Source of the DNA: DUEN01 sp024277095
Lineage (GTDB): Bacteria; Chloroflexota; Anaerolineae; DUEN01
Direction of reading: 5' to 3'
DNA length: 12,559 bases
Assembly (NCBI GenBank): GCA_024277095.1
Contig: JAJRVX010000320.1
Coordinates: 1-12,559 of the forward strand
Shown here: positions 1 through 7,367 of the stretch, piece after piece
Numbering within the stretch: position 1 is the stretch's first letter
How the letters are laid out: each line of letters opens with the position of its first letter
Made by a program: the position numbers and the translations under genes
The notes under the pieces: model-generated
Database searches by the model: none
What the model was told of the DNA's origin: nothing
What the model saw: only the letters and a program-made list of their open reading frames with translations

Positions 1-13
1 CTCCGCGGTGGGT

Positions 14-2638
14 TTATCCCCCCTCTCGCTCCAGCGCCTGCTTTTGCAGCTCGTAAAGCTTGTTGATGGCCTCCAGTGGGGTCAGCGTGGAGATGTCCAG
101 CGCCTTCAGCTCGTCGATGATGGGGTCGGACAGCGAGAAGAGGGTGAGCTGCCGCACGACCATGGCGTCCTCCGGGTCGGCGGCAGAGCGACGCGGCCCC
201 GCGGCCCCGCTCCGCTCCAGGTCCTCCAGAATATCCTCGGCGCGTCGCACCACGGCCTGCGGCAGCCCCGCCAGCCGGGCCACGTGCACGCCGTACGAGC
301 GGTCGGCCGCGCCGCGCTCGATCTTGTGCAGGAAGATCACGTCGTCCCCCTCCTCCGCGACCGCCACGTTGTAATTGACCACGTGCGGGAGCCGCTCGGC
401 CAGCTCGGTCAGCTCGTGATAATGGGTAGCGAACAAGGTCCGGGCCCGCAGTTCCGGGTGGTTGTGGATATATTCTACCACCGCCCAGGCGATGGCCAGC
501 CCGTCATAGGTGGACGTCCCCCGGCCGATCTCGTCCAGGATCAGCAGGCTGCGCGGCGTGGCGTGATGCAGGATGTTGGCCGTCTCCACCATCTCCACCA
601 TGAACGTGGATTGCCCGGCGTGGATCTCATCCTGGGCGCCGATACGGGTGAAGATGCGGTCCACGATCCCAATGTGGGCCGAATCCGCCGGGACGAAGGA
701 GCCGATCTGGGCCATCAGGACGATGAGCGCCACTTGACGTAAATACGTGGACTTTCCGGACATATTGGGGCCGGTCAGGATGACGATCCGCTCCTCCGAG
801 GATAGGTGCGTGTCGTTGGGGACGAAGCGGACGTCCTGGAGCATGTGCTCGACCACAGGGTGGCGGCCGCCCACGATGTCCAGCCGGGTGTCCTCGCTCA
901 GGGTGGGGCGGACGTAGCGGTTGTTGGCGGCCACCTCGGCCAGCGCCAGGTAGACATCCAGCTCGGCCAGCGCCTGGGCGGTCGAGAGCAGCCGCCCGGC
1001 CGCAGCCGCCACCTGTTCCACGACCTGCCGATAGATCTGCGTCTCCAGGTCCAGCAGCCGCTCCTCCGCGTTCAGGATCAGGCTCTCGTATTCCTTCAGT
1101 TCCGGTGTGATGTATCGCTCCGCGTTGGTCAGCGTCTGCTTGCGGATGTACTCCGGCGGCACCAGGTCCCGATTCGCGTGAGTCACCTCGATATAATAGC
1201 CGAAGACCTTGTTGTATCCCACCTTCAGCGACTTGATCCCCGTGCGCTCCCGCTCGGTCCGCTCCAGATTGGCGATCCACTCCCGGGCCTGGCTCGCCTT
1301 CATCTGGATGCTGTCCAGATCTGGCGAGAAGCCCGGCCGGATGATGCCCAGGGTGCCGGTGGTGGCGGGCGGCTCGTCGGCGATGGCGCTCTCCAGCAGT
1401 GCCCGCACGTCCTCACAGGTATCCAGCGCCCGGTCGATGCGGCGCAGCGCCGCGGCGTCCAGCGCCTCGAGTAACCGTTGGAGGAGGTCACGGACGGCTG
1501 GGAGCCGGGCCAGCGCCTGGCGGATCCCCACCAGGTCCCGTGGCTGTGCGATACGCTGGACGGCCCGGTTCGTCCAGCGCTCCAGGTCGCCCAGGTTGCG
1601 CAGCGCGTCGCGTAGCTCCGCCCGGGCCATGGATTCCTTGTGGCAGGCCTCCACGGCATCCAGCCGCTCGTTGATCTGGACGATGTCCAGAAGAGGCTGG
1701 CCCAGCCATTTGCGTAACAGCCGGCCGCCCATGGGCGTGCGGGTCACGTCCAGGATGCCCAGCAGGGATCCCCGGGTGGTGCCGGCGCGGATGGTCTGCG
1801 TCAGCTCCAGGTTGCGCCGGGTAGCTTCATCCAGCGCCATGAACTCCGTCGTGGTGTATGTGCGCAGGCCTGTGATCTGACGCAGCGCGTCCGGCTGGTT
1901 GTCGGCCAGATACTGGACGATCACGCCGGCGGCGGCGATGGCCAGCGGCTTGCCCTCGCAGCCGAACCCGGCCAGACTGCTGGCCTGGAAGTGGTCGAGC
2001 AAAGCCTGTCGGGCGGTCTCCACGTCGAAGTGCCAGGCGGCGTAGGGGCTGATGGTGGGGGATTCCTCGCTTGGGGGCAGCCAGGAGCGCTCGCGGTCGG
2101 CCTGCCCCTCCTCGGCGATCACGATCTCCGCCGGTTGCAGGCGGCCCAGCTCCTCCTGCACGCGTTGGGCCACCTCCGCATCCTCGATCTGGGTCACGGC
2201 GAACTCGCCGGTGGTGATGTCGCAGTACGCCAGTCCTGCCCGCCCCGGCTCCAGGACGACGGCGGCCAGGTAGTTGTTGCGCCGCTCGTCCAGCAGGCCG
2301 GGCTCCACGACCGTCCCGGGGGTAACGACGCGGCGCACCTCCCGGGGGACCAGCCCATTCACCGCCGTGTTCCCCTGTTGCTCGGCGATGGCCACCTTGT
2401 ATCCGGCCCGCAGCAGTTTGGCGACGTATCCCTCGATGGCGTGGTAGGGAACGCCGGCCAGGGGGACGCGTACGTTCTTCCCTACCGGCCGCGAGGTCAG
2501 CACCACGTCGCATACCTCGGAGACGATCTTGGCGTCGTCGTCGAAGGTCTCGTAGAAGTCGCCCAGTCGGAAGAAGAGGATCACGTCTGGATATTGCCGT
2601 TTCAGGGCCAGATACTGGCGGCGCATCGGGGTGGTCAT
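14..2638 (-). CDS. mutS: DNA mismatch repair ATPase MutS
   Basis: MutS recognises mismatches and small insertion/deletion loops as a clamp-like dimer and recruits MutL using its ATPase. The 874-residue product has family-typical length. The mismatch-binding Phe-x-Glu lies at F28-Y29-E30 inside FFRLGDFYETF. The connector, lever and clamp regions follow, and the C-terminal ABC-type ATPase carries Walker A (GPNMSGKST, about 619-627), the Walker B/signature stretch LDEIGRGTSTYDG (about 698-711) and the ATHYHELTEL switch (about 734-743). The ATG at 2638 gives the canonical TPMRRQYLALKRQYPD start and has GGAGG 11 nt upstream. The gene ends in TAA 13 bases from the window edge, so whether mutL follows cannot be seen. 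It is transcribed divergently from the glycosidase. No frameshift or missing key residue was noticed. Identification is secure. Confidence 0.98.
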   Translation of the reverse strand: MTTPMRRQYLALKRQYPDVILFFRLGDFYETFDDDAKIVSEVCDVVLTSRPVGKNVRVPLAGVPYHAIEGYVAKLLRAGYKVAIAEQQGNTAVNGLVPREVRRVVTPGTVVEPGLLDERRNNYLAAVVLEPGRAGLAYCDITTGEFAVTQIEDAEVAQRVQEELGRLQPAEIVIAEEGQADRERSWLPPSEESPTISPYAAWHFDVETARQALLDHFQASSLAGFGCEGKPLAIAAAGVIVQYLADNQPDALRQITGLRTYTTTEFMALDEATRRNLELTQTIRAGTTRGSLLGILDVTRTPMGGRLLRKWLGQPLLDIVQINERLDAVEACHKESMARAELRDALRNLGDLERWTNRAVQRIAQPRDLVGIRQALARLPAVRDLLQRLLEALDAAALRRIDRALDTCEDVRALLESAIADEPPATTGTLGIIRPGFSPDLDSIQMKASQAREWIANLERTERERTGIKSLKVGYNKVFGYYIEVTHANRDLVPPEYIRKQTLTNAERYITPELKEYESLILNAEERLLDLETQIYRQVVEQVAAAAGRLLSTAQALAELDVYLALAEVAANNRYVRPTLSEDTRLDIVGGRHPVVEHMLQDVRFVPNDTHLSSEERIVILTGPNMSGKSTYLRQVALIVLMAQIGSFVPADSAHIGIVDRIFTRIGAQDEIHAGQSTFMVEMVETANILHHATPRSLLILDEIGRGTSTYDGLAIAWAVVEYIHNHPELRARTLFATHYHELTELAERLPHVVNYNVAVAEEGDDVIFLHKIERGAADRSYGVHVARLAGLPQAVVRRAEDILEDLERSGAAGPRRSAADPEDAMVVRQLTLFSLSDPIIDELKALDISTLTPLEAINKLYELQKQALEREGG

Positions 2639-2679
2639 GAACTCGTCTGCCTCCAGGTGTACGGATCGATGTCGGATGC

Positions 2680-2688
2680 ATTATAGCA
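2680..2688 (-). promoter_or_regulatory. mutS promoter (extended -10)
   Basis: The minus strand reads TGCTATAAT, a perfect -10 hexamer (2680-2685) with the TG extension, about 40 nt upstream of the mutS ATG. No good -35 hexamer sits at the right spacing, as is usual for extended -10 promoters. Start of transcription is expected near 2673. Confidence 0.65.
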
Positions 2689-2725
2689 TAATCTGGTTGG
2701 GGGACGGGAGCCGGGCGACGGATTT

Positions 2726-2754
2726 TTGACAAAGCCTCGCCCCCGTGCTAGGAT
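2726..2754 (+). promoter_or_regulatory. Sigma-70 type promoter for the GH127 gene
   Basis: TTGACA (2726-2731), a 17-nt spacer and TAGGAT (2749-2754) form a near-consensus housekeeping promoter reading toward the glycosidase. A start near 2761 would leave a 5' UTR of roughly 200 nt, long for a bacterial metabolic gene. Confidence 0.75.
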
Positions 2755-2813
2755 GCGATCCGCCGGATATCCCCTTTGCTTGGCCAATCTCTAGCCCACA
2801 TCATGGGACGTTG

Positions 2814-2844
2814 GGCGTTCACCCCCCTCCTGGGTGGGAATGCC
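2814..2844 (+). promoter_or_regulatory. Hairpin in the GH127 5' UTR (first)
   Basis: GGCGTT (2814-2819) pairs with AATGCC (2839-2844), including one G-T wobble. CACCC (2820-2824) pairs with GGGTG (2832-2836), leaving a 7-nt loop and a two-G bulge. This 11-bp hairpin lies between the promoter and the ribosome binding site. It has no T-run, so it is not an obvious terminator. A regulatory role is inference. Confidence 0.4.
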
Positions 2845-2878
2845 GCCCGTGTTTCCTCTTCGCACGGATCACCCTGGC

Positions 2879-2924
2879 GATCTCATGGCCGTGTCCGCCT
2901 GTATCGCGCGAGGCCATGAGGATC
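2879..2924 (+). promoter_or_regulatory. Inverted repeat in the GH127 5' UTR (second)
   Basis: CTCATGGCC (2882-2890) is exactly inverted as GGCCATGAG (2912-2920). With one bulged base the pairing extends through GATC on both sides (2879-2882 and 2921-2924). The 21-nt gap is two helical turns, so this could be a protein operator with two half sites or an RNA hairpin. It ends about 20 nt before the GGAGGAG ribosome binding site (2946-2952). No known regulator can be named. Confidence 0.45.
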
Positions 2925-2958
2925 GGGATGCAGCCGAACATATCCGGAGGAGCCGCTC

Positions 2959-4845
2959 ATGAGCCCGTTTTATCCGCAGAATCGTGATCCTTTGATCCCT
3001 TCCGCGTTGATCCCGCTTCCACTGGGGGCGGTGAAGCCGCGTGGGTGGCTGTTACGCCAGCTTCGCATTCAGGCCGACGGGTTGACGGGACATCTGGACG
3101 AGTGCTGGCCCGATGTGGGACCCAACAGCGCCTGGCTGGGGGGGGACGGCGAGGCCTGGGAGCGCGGCCCCTACTACTGCGATGGGCTGATCCCCATCGC
3201 TTTCCTCCTGGAGGACGAGACGCTCCTGGCCAAGGCGCGCCGCTGGGTCGAGGCCATGATCGCCAGCCAGCGAGAAGATGGCCGGTTCGGCCCGCCGCAG
3301 AACGAGGATTCGTGGCCTCTGATGATCGCCTTGAAGGTGCTGACCCAGTATCACGAGGCGACAGGCGACGAACGGGTCCCGGCGCTGATGCTCCGCTATT
3401 TTCGGCACCTGCTGGAGGCGCCGGTGGATCTCCCGCCCGATACCTGGCGCGGCGTCCGCTATGCGGATAACGTGCTCTCTATCCACTGGCTGTACAACCG
3501 CACGGGGGAGCGCTGGCTGTTGGACCTGGCCCATAAGCAATATGAGGCCGGGTTCGACTGGACGACCTGGTTCATCGAATTCCCATGGCGGGCGAAGATC
3601 GACCCGTTCGAGTTCCGACACGAGCATCACGTGGTGAACGTGGCCATGGCGATCAAGAACCCGGCCGTGTGGTATCAACAGAGCCATGACGAACGCTATC
3701 GACAGGCGGTCTACGCCGCGCTGGAAAACCTGGATCGCTACCACGGCCAGGCCACAGGGCTCTTCACCGGCGATGAGCACCTGGCCGGGCTCGATCCCAC
3801 TCAGGGTACCGAGCTGTGCGCCGTGGTGGAGTTCATGTTCTCGTTGGAGAACGTGATCGCCATCCTGGGGGATCCCATCTTCGGCGATCGGCTGGAGAAG
3901 CTGGCGTACAACGCGTTACCCGCCCCCTTCACCCCGGACATGTGGGCGCACCAATATGACCAACAGGCCAACCAGGTGCTGTGTACGGTGGACGAGCGCA
4001 ACTGGACGAACAACGGCTTCGCCGCGAACATCTTCGGGCTGGAGCCCAACTTCGGGTGTTGCACCGCCAACATGCATCAGGGATGGCCCAAGTTCGTCAA
4101 GCATTTGTGGATGGCCACGCCGGATAACGGACTGGCGGCCGTGGCCTATGGCCCCTCCCAGGTGCAGGCGCTCGTCGGCGATGGGGTCCAGGTGACCGTG
4201 GTCGAGGAGACGGACTACCCGTTCGGCGACACGATTCATTTCCGAATCTCCGCCGACCGGCCGGTGGCATTCCCATTGCGGCTCCGCATCCCGGCCTGGG
4301 CTACGGAGGCCACCGTCCGGGTCGGGGAGAAGGGACCGAAGCCGGTCTCGGCCGGTGGGTTCCACGTCATCGAGCGGACCTGGCATCCGGGCGAGGAAAT
4401 GGTGCTGGTGCTGCCCATGTCCGTGCGGGCGACGACGCGCTATCGCAACGCCGTCAGCCTGGAGTACGGCCCGTTGGTGTTCGTCCTGAGGATCGCCGAG
4501 GAGTGGAAGCAGATCGGCGGCGAGTTGCCCTGCGCCGATTGGGAGGTATACCCGCGCTCCCCGTGGAACTACGGGCTGATCGTCGATCGGGCCCATCCCG
4601 AGCGATCCGTGGCGGTGGTCACCCGGCCGGTGGGGGAGGTGCCCTTCCACCCGGATCAGGCGGCGGTGCAGCTGAAGGTGTATGGGCGTCGCATCCCTGA
4701 GTGGGGATTGGTGAAGAACTCGGCCGGGCCGGTGCCGGAGAGCCCTGTCGCCACATCGGAGCCTGTGGAGGAATTGACCCTCATTCCCTATGGGTGCTCG
4801 CACCTGCGCATCACCGAGTTCCCCGAGGTGCTCGCGGGCGAGTAG
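2959..4845 (+). CDS. GH127-type glycoside hydrolase (DUF1680), probable beta-L-arabinofuranosidase family
   Basis: The 628-residue protein resembles the DUF1680/GH127 (alpha/alpha)6-barrel family, whose characterised members release L-arabinofuranose using a zinc-bound cysteine nucleophile. The zinc site is recognisable: E285-L-C287 in GTELCAVVEFM, and adjacent C367-C368 in NFGCCTANMHQGWPK. These match the Glu-x-Cys and Cys-Cys ligands known from the family. E273 (GDEHLAG) is a candidate acid/base residue. The barrel covers roughly the first 400 residues, and a beta-rich region follows. There is no signal peptide, so the enzyme is expected in the cytoplasm, acting on imported oligosaccharides. 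The ATG at 2959 has GGAGGAG six bases upstream. The gene stands alone, with no transporter or other glycosidase beside it. Family assignment is firm; substrate is not, because the family is functionally mixed. Confidence 0.88.
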   Translation: MSPFYPQNRDPLIPSALIPLPLGAVKPRGWLLRQLRIQADGLTGHLDECWPDVGPNSAWLGGDGEAWERGPYYCDGLIPIAFLLEDETLLAKARRWVEAMIASQREDGRFGPPQNEDSWPLMIALKVLTQYHEATGDERVPALMLRYFRHLLEAPVDLPPDTWRGVRYADNVLSIHWLYNRTGERWLLDLAHKQYEAGFDWTTWFIEFPWRAKIDPFEFRHEHHVVNVAMAIKNPAVWYQQSHDERYRQAVYAALENLDRYHGQATGLFTGDEHLAGLDPTQGTELCAVVEFMFSLENVIAILGDPIFGDRLEKLAYNALPAPFTPDMWAHQYDQQANQVLCTVDERNWTNNGFAANIFGLEPNFGCCTANMHQGWPKFVKHLWMATPDNGLAAVAYGPSQVQALVGDGVQVTVVEETDYPFGDTIHFRISADRPVAFPLRLRIPAWATEATVRVGEKGPKPVSAGGFHVIERTWHPGEEMVLVLPMSVRATTRYRNAVSLEYGPLVFVLRIAEEWKQIGGELPCADWEVYPRSPWNYGLIVDRAHPERSVAVVTRPVGEVPFHPDQAAVQLKVYGRRIPEWGLVKNSAGPVPESPVATSEPVEELTLIPYGCSHLRITEFPEVLAGE

Positions 4846-5170
4846 GACGAATGTCAGGGGCGCCCGTCTGGAAGATGGTCTGAGTGGCGCCGGGGTGGGG
4901 TGAAAACCCTAAAGTCGCCCTGTATCCCAGCATAGGTGGGGCGTGAGAGAGGGAAACGCGCTTTTCCGTGCCGCTCGGTGGGGCGATTGTGCAACTCGTC
5001 GAAACTCACATAATCTATTGCAATGAGCGCGCGCGGGGGAAGAAATAGGAGGATGTATACAAGATGTAGTGTTGCGAATAGTGAAAGTACCTGTATGTTG
5101 TGGTGTATGTTGACGATAACCAGACCGGCGCGCTTCTTTGTGGGAAGCTTACCAGAGCCTTAAAAACCCA
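4846..5170. other. Gene-free stretch with small hairpins and a second weak promoter
   Basis: No convincing gene was found here. A GGGT-GAAA-ACCC hairpin with a GNRA loop (4898-4909) follows the glycosidase. CGCCC (4916-4920) can pair with GGGCG (4939-4943). The 9-mer GGTGGGGCG occurs at 4935-4943 and 4977-4985. A weak promoter-like pair, TTGTGC (4987-4992) and CATAAT (5009-5014) with a 16-nt spacer, reads toward the response regulator. From about 5000 to 5110 the stretch is richer in A and T than its surroundings. No clear terminator for the glycosidase was seen. Confidence 0.4.
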
Positions 5171-5199
5171 TTGCAAGCGATGAATATTTGGATTATAAT
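5171..5199 (+). promoter_or_regulatory. Promoter of the response-regulator gene
   Basis: TTGCAA (5171-5176), a 17-nt spacer and a perfect TATAAT (5194-5199) form a strong sigma-70 type promoter. Transcription should start near 5206. This leaves about 44 nt before the ATG at 5250 and argues against the upstream TTG at 5217 as the start. Confidence 0.8.
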
Positions 5200-5249
5200 A
5201 GAAGGGCCTGGTTTGTTTGGGCGGTGTGCTGCGATATGTAGGGTGGGGA

Positions 5250-5900
5250 ATGGGCAGATACATCCTCTTCGTTGGCAAGAGCGATTCCAGCTTGGATCGC
5301 ATGTGGCCACGGTTGGAAGACCGTGGCCTCCATGTCATGTTAGCTGCCACTCAACGTCGTGCCATTGAGTATGCCCGTGACCACTCGCCTGATTTGATCA
5401 TCGTTGACGGCACCGTGTCGCGCTCGAGCAAGCGTCTCTGCCGTTCGTTGCGGAGGGTTTCCCCGCACAGCGCTCTCATGCTCCTCACGGATGAGGATGG
5501 CCCCTCTGAGGACATCCCGTGTGATGTGCACCTGCGGAAACCGTTCACGTCGCGTAAACTGATCGCTCGGGTGGAGTCGACGCTGGAGCAGCATGCTCCA
5601 AAGGTGTTGCAGGCGGGAGGGCTGGTCTTGGACCCGGCGGTGCGCATGGTTCAAGGCGCGCGCGGGAAGCAAAAACTCACACCTAAGGAATGTGATCTGC
5701 TGGCGGTGCTCATGAGGCGCGCCGGGGAGGTCGTCACCCGCCAGGAGCTGATGGAGGCGATCTGGAACACCCGGTATGTGGGGGACACGCGCACGTTGGA
5801 GGTCCACATCTGCTGGCTGCGCAAAAAGATCGAGGCGGACCCGAAAAAGCCCCAATATATCGTGACGGTGCGAGGGCAGGGATATCGCCTGAACGCTTGA
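5250..5900 (+). CDS. OmpR/PhoB-type winged-helix response regulator with a degenerate receiver
   Basis: The product is 216 residues from the ATG at 5250, which has AGGGTGGGG just upstream. A TTG at 5217 in the same frame is less likely. Residues 1-115 have the shape of a receiver: a hydrophobic strand ILFV (5-8), the phosphoacceptor candidate D53 in LIIVDG, T80 in LMLLTD and K97 in LRKPF. The paired acidic residues that normally bind magnesium after the first strand are replaced by G9-K10. Residues about 120-216 form a clear winged-helix DNA-binding domain (LTPKECDLLAVL, TRQELMEAIW, VHICWLRKKIE, VRGQGYRLN). No histidine kinase is adjacent. It therefore looks like an orphan DNA-binding regulator that may act without normal phosphorylation. 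Its targets are unknown. Confidence 0.9.
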   Translation: MGRYILFVGKSDSSLDRMWPRLEDRGLHVMLAATQRRAIEYARDHSPDLIIVDGTVSRSSKRLCRSLRRVSPHSALMLLTDEDGPSEDIPCDVHLRKPFTSRKLIARVESTLEQHAPKVLQAGGLVLDPAVRMVQGARGKQKLTPKECDLLAVLMRRAGEVVTRQELMEAIWNTRYVGDTRTLEVHICWLRKKIEADPKKPQYIVTVRGQGYRLNA

Positions 5901-5910
5901 AGAGGGATCG

Positions 5911-5948
5911 TTCCCGGCCTGGGACGGGGGTGTCCCGCCGTCCGGGAA
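5911..5948 (+). terminator. Hairpin downstream of the response regulator
   Basis: TTCCCGG (5911-5917) pairs with CCGGGAA (5942-5948), and GGGAC (5921-5925) pairs with GTCCC (5932-5936). It starts ten bases after the regulator stop codon. It has no T-run, so it may only support the stronger hairpin that follows. Confidence 0.4.
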
Positions 5949-5965
5949 TGTGGAGATGACAGGCG

Positions 5966-5996
5966 AAAGGCCGACCTGATCATCAGGTCGGCCTTT
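5966..5996. terminator. Bidirectional intrinsic terminator between convergent genes
   Basis: A perfect 14-bp stem (AAAGGCCGACCTGA at 5966-5979, its complement at 5983-5996) closes a 3-nt loop. The stem is GC-rich with AAA/TTT at its outer ends. It lies between the stop codons of the response regulator (+) and rpsT (-), the expected position for a shared terminator of convergent genes. Confidence 0.85.
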
Positions 5997-6034
5997 GAGT
6001 TATCCGGGTCGTGTACGCGATCGGCGGCCGCCGT

Positions 6035-6316
6035 TTATCCGGCCTGGGCCTGCTGTAGCGCGCGGTTCAACGCCTTCATCAGGCGTGACTTGTGCCGCGC
6101 CGCGTTGTTTCGATGGATCACGCCCTTTTCGGCGGCCTTGTCCAGCGCGCTGATGGCCAGCCGCACATACTCCTGCGCGGCCTCCAGGTCGCCTGCCTCA
6201 ATAGCCCGCCGCGTGCGCTTCTCAAATGTGCGGGCCCGGCCGCGGATGATACGATTGCGTAGTCGCCTCTTCTCCGAGCTGCGAATGCGCTTCTGTGCAG
6301 ATCTGGTGTTCGCCAC
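6035..6316 (-). CDS. rpsT: 30S ribosomal protein S20
   Basis: S20 is a small helical protein that binds 16S rRNA early in assembly of the 30S subunit. The 93-residue, strongly basic product has the family hallmarks: MANTRSAQKRIRSSEKRRLRNR at the N-terminus and GVIHRNNAARHKSRLMKALN near the C-terminus, with typical length. The start is GTG (6314-6316), preceded by GGAGG seven bases away. Non-ATG starts are known for rpsT, since E. coli uses TTG in a translationally autoregulated gene. Whether that control applies here is inference. It has its own promoter and lies downstream of the DUF2085 gene with a 145-bp gap, so it is probably an independent unit. Confidence 0.97.
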   Translation of the reverse strand: MANTRSAQKRIRSSEKRRLRNRIIRGRARTFEKRTRRAIEAGDLEAAQEYVRLAISALDKAAEKGVIHRNNAARHKSRLMKALNRALQQAQAG

Positions 6317-6364
6317 CTGATTTCCTCCTCAAGTCGGGACGCTACGGAACTTCACCCCTTTGCG

Positions 6365-6387
6365 CGTGAAACTCTAGACTTTTCACG
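6365..6387 (-). promoter_or_regulatory. Hairpin at the start of the rpsT leader RNA
   Basis: CGTGAAA (6365-6371) pairs with TTTCACG (6381-6387) around a 9-nt loop. It sits at the very 5' end of the predicted rpsT transcript, just downstream of the promoter. It may protect the mRNA or take part in control by S20. The role is inference. Confidence 0.4.
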
Positions 6388-6394
6388 AGCAGCT

Positions 6395-6424
6395 ATTATA
6401 GCCTTTCGTCTCGCTTTTGTCCAA
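6395..6424 (-). promoter_or_regulatory. rpsT promoter
   Basis: The minus strand reads TTGGAC (6419-6424), an 18-nt spacer and a perfect TATAAT (6395-6400). Transcription would start near 6388, giving a leader of about 72 nt before the GTG start. Confidence 0.75.
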
Positions 6425-6461
6425 TCGGTGGCATCGCTTGGGCGTGGGGTGCTGGGCCCTC

Positions 6462-7130
6462 TCATCCGGCCTGCCCTTCGGCCGTGCGCGCGGGCGTGGC
6501 TTGTAGGACCTCTCGCATGGCCTTGTCGACACGGGGATAGGCCAGCCACACGGATGCGGCCCCGAACAGCCCTCCCGTGAGCATACGCAGCCACCAGTTG
6601 CTCTGCCGCAGGCCCACCAGCTGCGTGAGCCCGTCCAGCCCTAGCGGGATCAGGAACGGCACGTACCACTTCAGTGGCAGCGCCCGGATGCGGCCCAGGC
6701 GGCGGAGCAGCCCGTAGGCGAGCCCGGCCAGCAGGATCGAGCCGTAGATGGCCTCGTCCCGTTCGCAGAAGGCGATCTTGTAGCCGGTGCGTTCATTTCC
6801 CAGGAAGCGTCGGCGCTGAAACACGGAGAGCCCGGTGGACATGCCGCGCGCCTCCAGCTCGCCTACGGTGTAGACCGGCTTCTCCCCGAAGAGGAAGAAG
6901 GAGCGTTCGGGTAGCTGGTGACAGGCGGGCATGTACGCCAGGTAGATCAGCCGGGCCGGCGTCTCCGCCCCGGCTGCCATCAACATCGGCGCCGCGATTG
7001 GCAACGCCAGGAAGAGGCCGACGAGCACGTTGAACAGGGCCAGCCAGTGGCGGGCGAGCCCGTACACCAGCCGGTCGATCCTCGCCGCCCAACGCTCCGT
7101 CTGGGATGGCCGCTCCGCTCGCTCGCTCAT
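6462..7130 (-). CDS. DUF2085 family membrane protein
   Basis: This 222-residue integral membrane protein matches the DUF2085 family, which has no established function. Hydrophobic segments lie at about 29-53, 127-143, 155-175 and 181-200. The family hallmarks CHQLPERSFFLFG (C70) and FCERDEAIYG (C122) are present, and these are the only two cysteines. The start codon overlaps the stop of the glutaredoxin-like gene (ATGA at 7127-7130), so the two are probably translationally coupled and belong to the ccdA-tlpA-glutaredoxin operon. This places it with thiol-redox proteins, but a redox role is only inferred from the neighbourhood. Family call is good; function unknown. Confidence 0.82.
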   Translation of the reverse strand: MSERAERPSQTERWAARIDRLVYGLARHWLALFNVLVGLFLALPIAAPMLMAAGAETPARLIYLAYMPACHQLPERSFFLFGEKPVYTVGELEARGMSTGLSVFQRRRFLGNERTGYKIAFCERDEAIYGSILLAGLAYGLLRRLGRIRALPLKWYVPFLIPLGLDGLTQLVGLRQSNWWLRMLTGGLFGAASVWLAYPRVDKAMREVLQATPARTAEGQAG

Positions 7131-7366
7131 CGCGAGGCCGCCTCGATCGCCTCTCGCAGCTCTCGAGGGTCGATGGGAGCGTGTAACGTGGTGCCGGCGA
7201 CCTCGATCACGGGGATGATGTTCCGGTAGCGTCGGAGCAGTTGCAGATCCTGGGTGATGTCCACCTTTCGCAGCGTGATGTCGAACTCGGCTGCCAGCTC
7301 CTTCAGGAGGGCCTCCGCCTTATCGCATAGGGGACAATCGGATTTTCCGTATAGGGTGACCAGCAT
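7127..7366 (-). CDS. Small glutaredoxin-like protein (CPLC)
   Basis: The 79-residue protein has a minimal thioredoxin-like fold. It opens with a beta strand, then the active-site motif C11-P-L-C14, a helix, and the cis-proline region IIPVIEV (P52). It resembles the DUF836/glutaredoxin-2-like group of thiol-disulfide proteins. No signal peptide is visible, so it should act in the cytoplasm. It starts one base after the stop of the tlpA-like gene and overlaps the next gene by four bases, the central position in a tight operon. It could pass electrons to or from CcdA on the inner face of the membrane, but that is inference; its actual partner is unknown. Confidence 0.85.
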   Translation of the reverse strand: MLVTLYGKSDCPLCDKAEALLKELAAEFDITLRKVDITQDLQLLRRYRNIIPVIEVAGTTLHAPIDPRELREAIEAASR

Positions 7367-7367
7367 T

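Noticed and set aside
2745..2987. 80-residue reading frame upstream of the GH127 gene
   Set aside because: It begins inside the promoter -10, overlaps the true start, has no ribosome binding site and no recognisable domain.
5053..5163. Short 36-residue frame directly after AGGAGG
   Set aside because: The ribosome binding site abuts the ATG with no spacing, and the peptide has no recognisable feature.
5015..5350. 111-residue minus-strand frame over the response-regulator promoter
   Set aside because: It overlaps the promoter and 5' end of a clear gene and has no recognisable features.
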